This document shows, piece after piece, positions 13,534-26,428 of a stretch of DNA of 64,000 bases. A program made the position numbers and the translations under genes. Source of the DNA: Megalopta genalis (taxonomy: Eukaryota; Arthropoda; Insecta; Hymenoptera; Halictidae). The notes beneath the pieces were generated by a model. The model was not told the DNA's origin, made no database searches, and worked only from the letters and a program-made list of their open reading frames with translations. Every line of letters begins with the position of its first letter. Position 1 is the first letter of the stretch. The DNA is taken from NCBI RefSeq assembly GCF_051020955.1, contig NW_027476675.1, positions 1 to 64,000 on the forward strand. The letters run 5' to 3'.

Positions 13534-14564
13534 TGAAGGTAAATCATGCGTTTCGCATGGATTTGAGGCTAACTCGTTTGTTTCGCTTGCTGTTGAATGT
13601 AAATAATGTATATCACAAGTATTTGAAGCTAAACCATATGTTTCGCATGGATTCGAAGATAAGCCTTCTACTTCGCATTGAATTGAAGCTAAATCATGTG
13701 TTTCGCATGGATTTGAAGCTAACACGTTTGTTTCGCATGCTGTTGAAGCCAACTCATGTATATTACAAGTATTTGAAACTAAACCATTTGTTTCGCATGG
13801 ATTTGAATCTAAGCCTTCAACTTCGCGTTGATTTGACGTTAAATCATGTGTTACGCTTGGATTTGAAGCTCACTCGTTTGTTTCGCCTGCATTTGAAGCT
13901 ATATCGCTTATATCGCAAGTATATGAAGCTAAATAATTTGTGTCGCATGCATTCGATTCTAAGCCTTCAACTTCGCATTGAATAGAATCTAAATCATGTG
14001 TTTCGCCTGGAATCGAAACAAACTCGTTTGTTTCGCATGCAGTTGTAGCTAAATCATGTATATCACAAGTGTTTAAAGCTAAACCATTTGTTTCGCATAG
14101 ATTCGAAGATCAGCCTTCTACTTCGCATTGATTTGAAGCTAAATCATGTGTTTCGCATGGATTTGAAGCTAACTCGTTTGTTTCGCATGCAGTTGAAGCT
14201 AAATCATGAACATCACAAATATTTGAAGCTAAAACATTTGTTTCGCATGGATTTGAAACCAAGCCTTATTCTTCGCATTGATTTGAATTTAAATAATGTG
14301 TTTCGCTTGGATTTGAAGCGAAGCCATCTAATTCGCTTTGATTTGAATCTAAATCATGTGTTTCGCATGGATTTGAAGCTATATCATGTATATCACAAGT
14401 ATTTGGTGCTAAAGCAATTGATTCGCATGAATTTGAAGCTAAATCATGTGTTTCGCATGGTTTTGAGGCTAACTCGTTTGTTTCGCATGCAGTTGAAGCT
14501 AAATTATGTATATCACGAGTATTTGAAGCTAAACCATTTGTTTCGCATTGATTCAAAGATCAGT

Positions 14565-17500
14565 CTTCCACTTCGCATTGATTTGAATCTAAATCATGTG
14601 TTTCGCATGGATTTGAAGCTAACTTGTTTGTTTCGCATGCAGTTGATGCTGAATCATGTATATCACAAGTATTTGCAGCTAAACCATTTGTTTCGCATGG
14701 ATTCGTAGTTAAGCCTTCTACTTCGCATCGATTTCGAGCTAAATCATGTTTCTCGCATGGTTTTTGAAACTAACTCGTTTGTTTCGCATGCTATTGAAGC
14801 TAAATCAAGTATATCACAAGTATTTGAAGCTAAACCGTTTGATTCGCATGGATTTGAAGCTAAGCCTTCTACCTCGCATTGATTTGGAGCTAAATCATGT
14901 GTTTCGCATGGATTTAAACCTAACTCGTTTGTTTCGCATGCAGTTGAAGCTAAATCCTGTACATCACAAATATTTGAAGCTAAAACATTTGTTTCGCATG
15001 GATTTGAAACCAAGCCTTCTTCTTCGCATTGATTTGAAGTTAAATAATGTGTTTCGCTTGGATTTGAAGCGAAGCCATCTAATGCGCTTTGATTTGAATC
15101 TAAATCATGTGTTTCGCATGGATTTGAAGCTAACTCGTTTATTTCGCATGCAGTTGAAGCTAAATCATGTATGTCACAAGTATTTGAAGCTAAAACATTT
15201 GATTCGCATGGATTTGAAACTCGGCATTCTACTTCGCATTGATTTGAAGCTAAATCATGTGTTCCGTATGGATTTAAAGCAATCTCGTCTGTTTCGCATG
15301 CAGTTGAAGATAAATCATGTATATCACAGGTCTTTGAAGCTAACCCATTTGTTTCGCATGGATTCGAAGATAACCCTCCTACTTCGCATTGATTTGATGC
15401 TAACTCATGTGTTTCGCATGGTTTTGAGGCTAACTCGTTTGTGTCGCATGCAGTTGATGCTAAATAATGTATATCACAGGTGTTTGACGTTAAACCGTTT
15501 GTTTCGCATGGATTCGAAGATAACCCTTCTAGTTCGCATTGATTTGAAGCTAAATCATGTGTTTCGCTTGTATTTGTAGCTAAGCCTTCTACTTCGCATT
15601 GATTTGAAGCTAAATCATGTGTTTCGCTTGGATTTAAAGCTAACTCGTTTGTTTCGCATGCAGTTATAGCTACATCATGTATATCACCAATATTTGAAGC
15701 TAAACCATTTGTTTCGCATGGATTCGAAGATAAGCCTTCTACTTTGCACTGATTTGAAGCTAAATAATGCGTTTCGCATGGATTTGAGGCTAACTCGTTT
15801 GTTTCGCTTGCTGTTGAATGTAAATCATGTATATCACAAGTATTTGAAGCTAACCATATGTTTCGCATGGATTCGAAGATAAGCCGTCTACTTCGCACTG
15901 AATTGAAGCTAAATCATGTGTTTCGCATGGATTTAAAGCTAACACGTTTGTTTCGCATGCTGTTGAAGCCAACTCATGTATTAAACAATTATTTGAAGCT
16001 AAACCATTTGTTTCGCATGGATTTGAATCTAAGCCTTCAACTTCGCGTTGATTTGACGTTAAATCATGTGTTACGCTTGGATTTGAAGCTCACTCGTTTG
16101 TTTCGCCTGCATTTGAAGCTATATCGCTTATATCGCAAGTATATGAAGCTAAATAATTTGTGTCGCATGAACTTGATGCTAAGCCTTCAACTTCGCATTG
16201 AATTGAATCTAAATCATGTGTTTTGCCTGGATTCGAAACAAACTCGTTTGTTTCGCATGCAGTTGAAGCTAAATCATGTATATCACAAGTGTTTAAAGCT
16301 AAAGCATTTGTTTCGCATAGATTCGAATATCAGCCTTCTACTTCGCATTGATTTGAAGCTAAATCATGTGTTTCGCATGGATTTGAAGCTAACTCGTTTG
16401 TTTCGCATGCAGTTGAAGCTAAATCATGAATATCACAAGTATATGAAACTGATCCATCTGTTTCGCATGGATATGAATATAAGCGATCTACTTCGCTTTG
16501 ATTTGAATCTAAATCATGTGTTTCGCATTGATTTGAAGCAAAATCATGTGTTTAGCATGGATTTTAAGCTACCTGAATTGTTTCGCATGCATTCGTAGCT
16601 ATATCATGTATATCACAAGTATTTGGTGCTAAACCAATTGATTCGCATGAATTTGAAGCTAAATCATGTGTTTCGCATGGTTTTGAGGCTAACTCGTTTG
16701 TTTCGCATGCAGTTATAGCTTCATCATGTATATCACCAATATTTGAAGCTAAACCATTTGTTTCGCATGGATTCGAAGATAAGCCTTCTACTTTGCACTG
16801 ATTTGAAGCTAAATCATGCGTTTCGCATGGATTTGAGGCTAACTCGTTTGTTTCGCTTGCTGTTGAATGTAAATCATGTATATCACAAGTATTTGAAGCT
16901 AAACCATATGTTTCGCATGGATTCGAAGATAAGCCTTCTACTTCGCATTGAATTGAAGCTAAATCATGTGTTTCTCATGGATTTAAAGCTAACACGTTTG
17001 TTTCGCTTGCTGTTGAAGCCAACTCATGTATATTACAAGTATTTGAAGCTAAACCATCTGTTTCGTGTGGATTCGAAGGTCAGCCTTCTACATCGCATTG
17101 ATTTGAAGCTAAATCAGTTGTTTCACTTGGATTTGAAGCTCACTCGTTTGTTTCGCCTGCATTTGAAGATATAGCGCTTATATCGCAAGTATATGAAGCT
17201 AAATAATTTGTGTCGCATGCATTTGATGCTAAGCCTTCAACTTCGCATTGAATTGAATCTAAATCATGTGTTTCGCCTGGATTCGAAACAAACTCGTTTG
17301 TTTCGCATGCAGTTGAAGCTAAATGATGTATATCACAAGTATTTGAATCTAAACCATTTGTTTTGCATGGATACGAAGATAATCCTTCTACTTCGCATTG
17401 ATTTGAATCTAAATCATGTTTTTCGCATGGATTTGATGCTAACTCGATTGTCTCGCATGCAGTTGAAACTAAATCATGTATATCACAAGTATTCGAAGCT

Positions 17501-17933
17501 AAACGATTTGTTTCGCATGGATTTGAAGATAAGCCTTCTGCTTCGCATTGATTTGAAGCTAAATCATGTTTTTCGCATGGTTATTGAAGCTAACTCGTTT
17601 GTTTCGCATGCTATTGGAGCTAAATCATGTTTGTCACAAGTGTTTGAAGCTAAATCATTTGTTTTGCATGGATTCGAAGATTACCCTTCTTCTTCGCACT
17701 GATTTGAAGTAAAATCATGTGTTTAGCATGGATTTGAAGTTCATTCGTTGTTTCGCATGCAGTTAAAGCTAAATCATGTATATCACAAGTATTTGAAGCT
17801 AAACCATTTGTTTCGCATGGATTCGAAGATCAGCTTTCTGCTTCGCATTGATTTGCAGCTAAATCATGTGTTTAGCATGGATTTGAAGCTAACTCGTTTG
17901 TTTCTCATGCAGTTGAAGCTAAATCATGTATAT
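14565..17933. repeat. 3.37 kb core duplication, copy 1 (partner 19244-22612, offset 4679)
   Basis: About 3.37 kb repeated almost unchanged 4679 bp downstream. I noted only a handful of differences, for example CGCATGG at ~15354 versus CGCCTTG at ~20033, and GTAGCT at ~15573 versus GAAGCT at ~20252. A 31 bp monomer (CATGGTTTTTGAAACTAAC) and a short one (GAAGCTAACCATATG) are shared, which confirms common origin. The offset is 156 monomers minus one base. Confidence 0.92.
14744..15898 (-). other. Longest open frame on the - strand (384 codons; copy at 19423-20577); not called as a gene
   Basis: The complementary strand reads as decapeptides with Cys every tenth residue: CETHDLASNQ, CEVEGLASNP, CETNGLASNT, CDIHDLASTA, CETNELASNP. 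They are acidic and hydrophilic, almost without Lys or Arg. This looks more like a secreted repeat protein than the + frame does. However, the frame ends at both sides at register slips, has no start context, and is closed elsewhere in the array by common variants such as AGCTTACTCG (TAA on this strand) and GATTTTAAGC. It could be a relic of a coding repeat; I see no evidence that it is expressed. Confidence 0.2.
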
Positions 17934-18983
17934 CGCAAGTGTTTGAAGCTAACCCGTTTGATTCGCATGGATTTGATGATAAGCCTTCTACTTCGCATTG
18001 ATTTGAAGCTAAATCATGTGGTTCGCATGGATTGGAAGCAAACTCATTTGCTTCGCCTGCATTTGAAGCTATACCACTTATATCGCAATTATCTGAAGAT
18101 TATTGATTTGTTTCTCATTAACTTGAAGCTAAGCCTTCTACTTCGCATTGATTTGAAGCTAAATCATGTGTTTCGCATGGATTTGAAGCTAACTCGTTCG
18201 TTTCGCCTGCATATGAAGCTAAATCATGTATATCACAAGTATTTGAAGCTAAACCATTTGTTTCGCATGGATTCGGATATCAGACTTCTGCTTCGCATTG
18301 ATTTGAATCTAAATCATGTGTTTCGCCTGGATTCGAAACAAACTCGTTTGTTTCGCATGCAGTTGAAGCTAAATGATGTATATCGCAAGTATTTGAATCT
18401 AAACCATTTGTTTTGCATGGATACGAAGATAATCCTTCTACTTCGCATTGATTTGAATCTAAATCATGTTTTTCGCATGGATTTGATGCTAACTCGATTG
18501 TCTCGCATGCAGTTGAAACTAAATCATGTATATCACAAGTATTCGAAGCTAAACGATTTGTTTCGCATGGATTTGAAGATAAGCCTTCTGCTTCGCATTG
18601 ATTTGAAGCTAAATCATGTTTTTCGCATGGTTATTGAAGCTAACTCGTTTGTTTCGCATGCTATTGGAGCTAAATCATGTTTGTCACAAGTGTTTGAAGC
18701 TAAATCATTTGTTTTGCATGGATTCGAAGATTACCCTTCTTCTTCGCACTGATTTGAAGTAAAATCATGTGTTTAGCATGGATTTGAAGTTCATTCGTTG
18801 TTTCGCATGCAGTTAAAGCTAAATCATGTATATCACAAGTATTTGAAGCTAAACCATTTGTTTCGCATGGATTCGAAGATCAGCTTTCTGCTTCGCATTG
18901 ATTTGCAGCTAAATCATGTGTTTAGCATGGATTTGAAGCTAACTCGTTTGTTTCTCATGCAGTTGAAGCTAAATCATGTATAT
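17255..18983. repeat. 1050 bp (seven-HOR) tandem duplication, 17255-17933 and 18305-18983
   Basis: The run with ATTCGAAACAAACTCG, AAATGATGTATATC, GGATACGAAGATAATCC, CATGGTTATTGAAGC and CATTCGTTGTTTCGC occurs twice, exactly 1050 bp apart, which equals seven 150 bp HORs. A 31 bp monomer and a slipped monomer are present at the same place in both copies. One visible difference is CACAAG at ~17335 versus CGCAAG at ~18385. The part after 17933 is different sequence that is itself shared with 23941-24981. Confidence 0.88.
17913..18953. repeat. 1.04 kb block, copy 1 (partner 23941-24981, offset 6028)
   Basis: Includes TATATCGCAAGTGTTTGAAG, the D-type variant TTATCTGAAGATTATTGA (18089), GGATTCGGATATCAGAC, and the run described for the 1050 bp duplication. 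The same order returns 6028 bp downstream, with limits where TTTCTCATGCAG changes to TTTCGCATGCTG. Confidence 0.85.
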
Positions 18984-19243
18984 CACCAGTATTTGGAGCT
19001 AAACCATTTGTTTCGCATGGATTTGAAACAACGCCTTCTACTTCGCATTGATTTGATGCTAAATAATTTGTTTCGCTTGGAATTGAAGCTAAGCCTTCTA
19101 CTTCACGTCGATTTGACGTTAAATCATATTTTTCACTGGATTTGAAGCTAACTCGTTTGTTTCGCATGCTGTTGAAGCTAAATCATGTATATCACAAGTA
19201 TTTTAATCTGAACCGTTTGTTTCGCATGGATTCGAAGATCAGA

Positions 19244-22200
19244 CTTCCACTTCGCATTGATTTGAATCTAAATCATGTGTTTCGCATGGATTTGAAGCTA
19301 ACTTGTTTGTTTCGCATGCAGTTGATGCTGAATCATGTATATCACAAGTATTTGCAGCTAAACCATTTGTTTCGCATGGATTCGTAGTTAAGCCTTCTAC
19401 TTCGCATCGATTTCGAGCTAAATCATGTTTCTCGCATGGTTTTTGAAACTAACTCGTTTGTTTCGCATGCTATTGAAGCTAAATCAAGTATATCACAAGT
19501 ATTTGAAGCTAAACCGTTTGATTCGCATGGATTTGAAGCTAAGCCTTCTACCTCGCATTGATTTGGAGCTAAATCATGTGTTTCGCATGGATTTAAACCT
19601 AACTCGTTTGTTTCGCATGCAGTTGAAGCTAAATCCTGTACATCACAAATATTTGAAGCTAAAACATTTGTTTCGCATGGATTTGAAACCAAGCCTTCTT
19701 CTTCGCATTGATTTGAAGTTAAATAATGTGTTTCGCTTGGATTTGAAGCGAAGCCATCTAATGCGCTTTGATTTGAATCTAAATCATGTGTTTCGCATGG
19801 ATTTGAAGCTAACTCGTTTATTTCGCATGCAGTTGAAGCTAAATCATGTATGTCACAAGTATTTGAAGCTAAAACATTTGATTCGCATGGATTTGAAACT
19901 CGGCATTCTACTTCGCATTGATTTGAAGCTAAATCATGTGTTCCGTATGGATTTAAAGCAATCTCGTCTGTTTCGCATGCAGTTGAAGATAAATCATGTA
20001 TATCACAGGTCTTTGAAGCTAACCCATTTGTTTCGCCTTGATTCGAAGATAACCCTCCTACTTCGCATTGATTTGATGCTAACTCATGTGTTTCGCATGG
20101 TTTTGAGGCTAACTCGTTTGTGTCGCATGCAGTTGATGCTAAATAATGTATATCACAGGTGTTTGACGTTAAACCGTTTGTTTCGCATGGATTCGAAGAT
20201 AACCCTTCTAGTTCGCATTGATTTGAAGCTAAATCATGTGTTTCGCTTGTATTTGAAGCTAAGCCTTCTACTTCGCATTGATTTGAAGCTAAATCATGTG
20301 TTTCGCTTGGATTTAAAGCTAACTCGTTTGTTTCGCATGCAGTTATAGCTACATCATGTATATCACCAATATTTGAAGCTAAACCATTTGTTTCGCATGG
20401 ATTCGAAGATAAGCCTTCTACTTTGCACTGATTTGAAGCTAAATAATGCGTTTCGCATGGATTTGAGGCTAACTCGTTTGTTTCGCTTGCTGTTGAATGT
20501 AAATCATGTATATCACAAGTATTTGAAGCTAACCATATGTTTCGCATGGATTCGAAGATAAGCCGTCTACTTCGCACTGAATTGAAGCTAAATCATGTGT
20601 TTCGCATGGATTTAAAGCTAACACGTTTGTTTCGCATGCTGTTGAAGCCAACTCATGTATTAAACAATTATTTGAAGCTAAACCATTTGTTTCGCATGGA
20701 TTTGAATCTAAGCCTTCAACTTCGCGTTGATTTGACGTTAAATCATGTGTTACGCTTGGATTTGAAGCTCACTCGTTTGTTTCGACTGCATTTGAAGCTA
20801 TATCGCTTATATCGCAAGTATATGAAGCTAAATAATTTGTGTCGCATGAACTTGATGCTAAGCCTTCAACTTCGCATTGAATTGAATCTAAATCATGTGT
20901 TTTGCCTGGATTCGAAACAAACTCGTTTGTTTCGCATGCAGTTGAAGCTAAATCATGTATATCACAAGTGTTTAAAGCTAAAGCATTTGTTTCGCATAGA
21001 TTCGAATATCAGCCTTCTACTTCGCATTGATTTGAAGCTAAATCATGTGTTTCGCATGGATTTGAAGCTAACTCGTTTGTTTCGCATGCAGTTGAAGCTA
21101 AATCATGAATATCACAAGTATATGAAACTGATCCATCTGTTTCGCATGGATATGAATATAAGCGATCTACTTCGCTTTGATTTGAATCTAAATCATGTGT
21201 TTCGCATTGATTTGAAGCAAAATCATGTGTTTAGCATGGATTTTAAGCTACCTGAATTGTTTCGCATGCATTCGTAGCTATATCATGTATATCACAAGTA
21301 TTTGGTGCTAAACCAATTGATTCGCATGAATTTGTAGCTAAATCATGTGTTTCGCATGGTTTTGAGGCTAACTCGTTTGTTTCGCATGCAGTTATAGCTT
21401 CATCATGTATATCACCAATATTTGAAGCTAAACCATTTGTTTCGCATGGATTCGAAGATAAGCCTTCTACTTTGCACTGATTTGAAGCTAAATCATGCGT
21501 TTCGCATGGATTTGAGGCTAACTCGTTTGTTTCGCTTGCTGTTGAATGTAAATCATGTATATCACAAGTATTTGAAGCTAAACCATATGTTTCGCATGGA
21601 TTCGAAGATAAGCCTTCTACTTCTCATTGAATTGAAGCTAAATCATGTGTTTCTCATGGATTTAAAGCTAACACGTTTGTTTCGCTTGCTGTTGAAGCCA
21701 ACTCATGTATATTACAAGTATTTGAAGCTAAACCATCTGTTTCGTGTGGATTCGAAGGTCAGCCTTCTACATCGCATTGATTTGAAGCTAAATCAGTTGT
21801 TTCACTTGGATTTGAAGCTCACTCGTTTGTTTCGCCTGCATTTGAAGATATAGCGCTTATATCGCAAGTATATGAAGCTAAATAATTTGTGTCGCATGCA
21901 TTTGATGCTAAGCCTTCAACTTCGCATTGAATTGAATCTAAATCATGTGTTTCGCCTGGATTCGAAACAAACTCGTTTGTTTCGCATGCAGTTGAAGCTA
22001 AATGATGTATATCACAAGTATTTGAATCTAAACCATTTGTTTTGCATGGATACGAAGATAATCCTTCTACTTCGCATTGATTTGAATCTAAATCATGTTT
22101 TTCGCATGGATTTGATGCTAACTCGATTGTCTCGCATGCAGTTGAAACTAAATCATGTATATCACAAGTATTCGAAGCTAAACGATTTGTTTCGCATGGA

Positions 22201-22612
22201 TTTGAAGATAAGCCTTCTGCTTCGCATTGATTTGAAGCTAAATCATGTTTTTCGCATGGTTATTGAAGCTAACTCGTTTGTTTCGCATGCTATTGGAGCT
22301 AAATCATGTTTGTCACAAGTGTTTGAAGCTAAATCATTTGTTTTGCATGGATTCGAAGATTACCCTTCTTCTTCGCACTGATTTGAAGTAAAATCATGTG
22401 TTTAGCATGGATTTGAAGTTCATTCGTTGTTTCGCATGCAGTTAAAGCTAAATCATGTATATCACAAGTATTTGAAGCTAAACCATTTGTTTCGCATGGA
22501 TTCGAAGATCAGCTTTCTGCTTCGCATTGATTTGCAGCTAAATCATGTGTTTAGCATGGATTTGAAGCTAACTCGTTTGTTTCTCATGCAGTTGAAGCTA
22601 AATCATGTATAT
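19244..22612. repeat. 3.37 kb core duplication, copy 2 (partner 14565-17933)
   Basis: Mirrors copy 1 at constant offset 4679 up to TATATCACCAG near 22610, where copy 1 reads TATATCGCAAG. The left limit is near CAGACTTCCACTTCGC, where copy 1 reads CAGTCTTCCACTTCGC. Both the frame-changing 31 bp monomer and the short monomer are preserved. Confidence 0.92.
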
Positions 22613-22979
22613 CACCAGTATTTGGAGCTAAACCATTTGTTTCGCATGGATTTGAAACAACGCCTTCTACTTCGCATTGATTTGATGCTAAATAATTTGT
22701 TTCGCTTGGAATTGAAGCTAAGCCTTCTACTTCACGTCGATTTGACGTTAAATCATATTTTTCACTGGATTTGAAGCTAACTCGTTTGTTTCGCATGCTG
22801 TTGAAGCTAAATCATGTATATCACAAGTATTTTAATCTGAACCGTTTGTTTCGCATGGATTCGAAGATCAGACTTCTGCTTCGCATTGATTTGAAGCTAA
22901 ATCATGTGTTTCGCATGGATTTGAAGCTTACTCGTTTGTTTGGCATGCAGTTGAAGCTAAATCATGTATATCACAAGTG

Positions 22980-23575
22980 TTTGAAGCTAACCCGTTTGAT
23001 TCGCATGGATTTGATGATAAGCCTTCTACTTCGCATTGATTTGAAGCTAAATCATGTGGTTCGCATGGATTGGAAGCAAACTCATTTGCTTCGCCTGCAT
23101 TTGAAGCTATACCACTTATATCGCAATTATCTGAAGATTATTGATATGTTTCTTATTAACTTGAAGCTAAGCCTTCTACTTCGCATTGATTTGAAGCTAA
23201 ATCATGTGTTTCGCATGGATTTGAAGCTAACTCGTTTGTTTCGCATGCAGTTGAAGCTAAATCATGTATATCACAAGTATTTGAAGCTAACCCGTTTGAT
23301 TCGCATGGATTTGATGATAAGCCTTCTACTTCGCATTGATTTGAAGCTAAATCATGTGGTTCGCATGGATTGGAAGCAAACTCATTTGCTTCGCCTGCAT
23401 TTGAAGCTATACCACTTATATCGCAATTATCTGAAGATTATTGATTTGTTTCTTATTAACTTGAAGCTAAGCCTTCTACTTCGCATTGATTTGAAGCTAA
23501 ATCATGTGTTTCGCATGGATTTGAAGCTAACTCGTTTGTTTCGCATGCAGTTGAAGCTAAATCATGTATATCACA
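22980..23575. repeat. 300 bp (two-HOR) tandem duplication
   Basis: 22980-23275 and 23280-23575 are the same two HORs in direct succession, offset exactly 300 bp. Each contains GCTAACCCGTTTGATTCG, GATGATAAGCC, ATGTGGTTCGC and the TTATCTGAAGATTATTGA monomer (23127, 23427). The one difference noted is TTGATATGTTTC versus TTGATTTGTTTC. Confidence 0.88.
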
Positions 23576-24545
23576 AGTATTTGAATCTAAACCATTTGTT
23601 TCGCATGGATTCGAAGTTCAGCCTTCTATTTCGCATCGATTTGAAGCTAAATCATGTGTTTCACATGGATTTGAAGCAATCTCGTTTGTTTCGCATGGAT
23701 TTGAAACTAAGCCTTCAACTTCGCGTTGACTTGATGCTAAATCATGTTTTTCGCTTGGATTTGAAGCTAACTCGTTTGTTTCGCATGCAGTTGAAGCTAA
23801 ATCATGTATATCACAAGTATTTGGAGCTAAACCATTTGTTTCGCATGGATTCGAAGATCTGACTTCTGCTTCGCATTGATTTGAAGCTAAATCATGTGTT
23901 TCGCATGGATTTGAAGCTTACTCGTTTGTTTTGCATGCAGTTGAAGCTAAATCATGTATATCGCAAGTGTTTGAAGCTAACCCGTTTGATTCGCATGGAT
24001 TTGATGATAAGCCTTCTACTTCGCATTGATTTGAAGCTAAATCATGTGGTTCGCATGGATTGGAAGCAAACTCATTTGCTTCGCCTGCATTTGAAGCTAT
24101 ACCACTTATATCGCAATTATCTGAAGATTATTGATTTGTTTCTCATTAACTTGAAGCTAAGCCTTCTACTTCGCATTGATTTGAAGCTAAATCATGTGTT
24201 TCGCATGGATTTGAAGCTAACTCGTTCGTTTCGCCTGCATATGAAGCTAAATCATGTATATCACAAGTATTTGAAGCTAAACCATTTGTTTCGCATGGAT
24301 TCGGATATCAGACTTCTGCTTCGCATTGATTTGAATCTAAATCATGTGTTTCGCCTGGATTCGAAACAAACTCGTTTGTTTCGCATGCAGTTGAAGCTAA
24401 ATGATGTATATCGCAAGTATTTGAATCTAAACCATTTGTTTTGCATGGATACGAAGATAATCCTTCTACTTCGCATTGATTTGAATCTAAATCATGTTTT
24501 TCGCATGGATTTGATGCTAACTCGATTGTCTCGCATGCAGTTGAA
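23280..24545. repeat. 1.27 kb block, copy 1 (partner 26429-27694, offset 3149)
   Basis: Constant-offset match from GCTAACCCGTTTGATTCG to CTCGATTGTCTCGCATGC. Shared rare markers include GATTCGAAGTTCAGCC, CGCGTTGACTTGATGC and GGATTCGGATATCAG. The partner leaves the match where GAAGCTAAATC replaces GAAACTAAATC. Confidence 0.88.
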
Positions 24546-24981
24546 ACTAAATCATGTATATCACAAGTATTCGAAGCTAAACGATTTGTTTCGCATGGAT
24601 TTGAAGATAAGCCTTCTGCTTCGCATTGATTTGAAGCTAAATCATGTTTTTCGCATGGTTATTGAAGCTAACTCGTTTGTTTCGCATGCTATTGGAGCTA
24701 AATCATGTTTGTCACAAGTGTTTGAAGCTAAATCATTTGTTTTGCATGGATTCGAAGATTACCCTTCTTCTTCGCACTGATTTGAAGTAAAATCATGTGT
24801 TTAGCATGGATTTGAAGTTCATTCGTTGTTTCGCATGCAGTTAAAGCTAAATCATGTATATCACAAGTATTTGAAGCTAAACCATTTGTTTCGCATGGAT
24901 TCGAAGATCAGCTTTCTGCTTCGCATTGATTTGCAGCTAAATCATGTGTTTAGCATGGATTTGAAGCTAACTCGTTTGTTT
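23941..24981. repeat. 1.04 kb block, copy 2 (partner 17913-18953)
   Basis: Same markers in the same order as 17913-18953, including GGATTCGGATATCAGAC, CATGGTTATTGAAGC and CATTCGTTGTTTCGC. It overlaps the right part of the 3149-offset duplication, so at least two separate events used this stretch. Confidence 0.85.
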
Positions 24982-26170
24982 CGCATGCTGTTGAAGCTAA
25001 ATCATGTATATCACAAGTATTTTAATCTGAACCGTTTGTTTCGCATGGATTCGAAGATCAGACTTCTGCTTCGCATTGATTTGAAGCTAAATCATGTGTT
25101 TCGCATGGATTTGAAGCTTACTCGTTTGTTTTGCATGCAGTTGAAGCTAAATCATGTATATCACAAGTGTTTGAAGCTAACCCGTTTGATTCGCATGGAT
25201 TTGATGATAAGCCTTCTACTTCGCATTGATTTGAAGCTAAATCATGTGGTTCGCATGGATTGGAAGCAAACTCATTTGCTTCGCCTGCATTTGAAGCTAT
25301 ACCACTTATATCGCAATTATCTGAAGATTATTGATTTGTTTCTTATTAACTTGAAGCTAAGCCTTCTACTTCGCATTGATTTGAAGCTAAATCATGTGTT
25401 TCGCATGGATTTGAAGCTAACTCGTTTGTTTCGCATGCAGTTGAAGCTAAATCATGTATATCACAAGTATTTGAATCTAAAACATTTGTTTCGCATGGAT
25501 TCGAAGATCAGCCTTCTGCATCGGATTGATTTGCAGCTAAATCATGTGTTTAGCATGGATTTGAAGCTAACTCGTTTGTGTCGCATGCTGTTGAAGCTAA
25601 ATCATGTATATCACAAGCATTTTAATCTGAACCGTTTGTTTCGCATGAATTCGAAGATCAGACTTCTGCTTCGCATTGATTTGAAGCTAAATCATGTGTT
25701 TCGCATGGATTTGAGGCTTACTCGTTTGTTTTGCATGCTGTTGAAGCTAAATCATGTATATCACAAGTGTTTGAAGCTAACCCGTTTGATTCGCATGGAT
25801 TTGATGATAAGCCTTCTACTTCGCATTGATTTGAAGCTAAATCATGTGGTTCGCATGGATTGGAAGCAAACTCATTTGCTTCGCCTGCATTTGAAGCTAT
25901 ACCACTTATATCCCAATTATCTGAAGATTATTGATTTGTTTCTTATTAACTTGAAGCTAAGCCTTCTACTTCGCATTGAATTGAAGCTAAATCATGTGTT
26001 TCGCATGGACTTGAAGCTAACTCGTTTGTTTCACAAGCAGTTGAAGCTAAATCATGTATATCACAAGTATTTGGAGCTAAACCATTTGTTTCGCAAGGAT
26101 TTGAAACAACGCCTTCTACTTCGCATTGATTTGAAGCTAAATAATTTGTTTCGCTTGGATTTGAAGCTAA
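24956..26170. repeat. 1.21 kb block, copy 1 (partner 27864-29078, offset 2908)
   Basis: Contains the unique-looking GCCTTCTGCATCGGATTGA monomer at 25511, TTTGTGTCGCATGCTG, CGCATGAATTCGAAGATC and TCCCAATTATC. Each is found again exactly 2908 bp downstream (the first at 28419). Confidence 0.9.
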
Positions 26171-26428
26171 GACTTCTACTTCACGTCGATTTGACGTTAA
26201 ATCATATTTTTCACTGGATTTGAAGCTAACTCGTTTGTTTCGCATGCTGTTGAAGCTAAATCATGTATATCACAAGTATTTTAATCTGAACCGTTTGTTT
26301 CGCATGGATTCGAAGATCAGACTTCTGCTTCGCATTGATTTGAAACTAAATTATGTGTTTCGCATGGATTTGAAGCTTACTCGTTTGTTTTGCATGCAGT
26401 TGAAGCTAAATCATGTATAACACAAGTG

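Larger units (their letters stand above)
1..14560. repeat. Left flank: diverged, mixed-order satellite zone
   Basis: Monomer order is often broken and variant classes are common. A C-like monomer starts GCATTTGAAGCTATATCAC and ends TTATATCGCAA; a 31 bp version of it ends TATATTCGCAAG. D-like monomers start TTATCCGAATATAAATC or TTATCTGAAGATAAATC and end TTTCTCAT or TTTCTCGT. Another module has GAATATTAAGCTAAACC followed by GTTACGAAT. One-base slips move the register repeatedly, for example a 29 bp A unit near 1470, 2330, 6190, 8150 and 11951, and AACTGTTTG in place of AACTCGTTTG near 2052, 2820, 5754, 9228 and 11217. Duplications inside this zone are shorter and more diverged than in the core, consistent with an older layer of the array. 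Confidence 0.8.
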
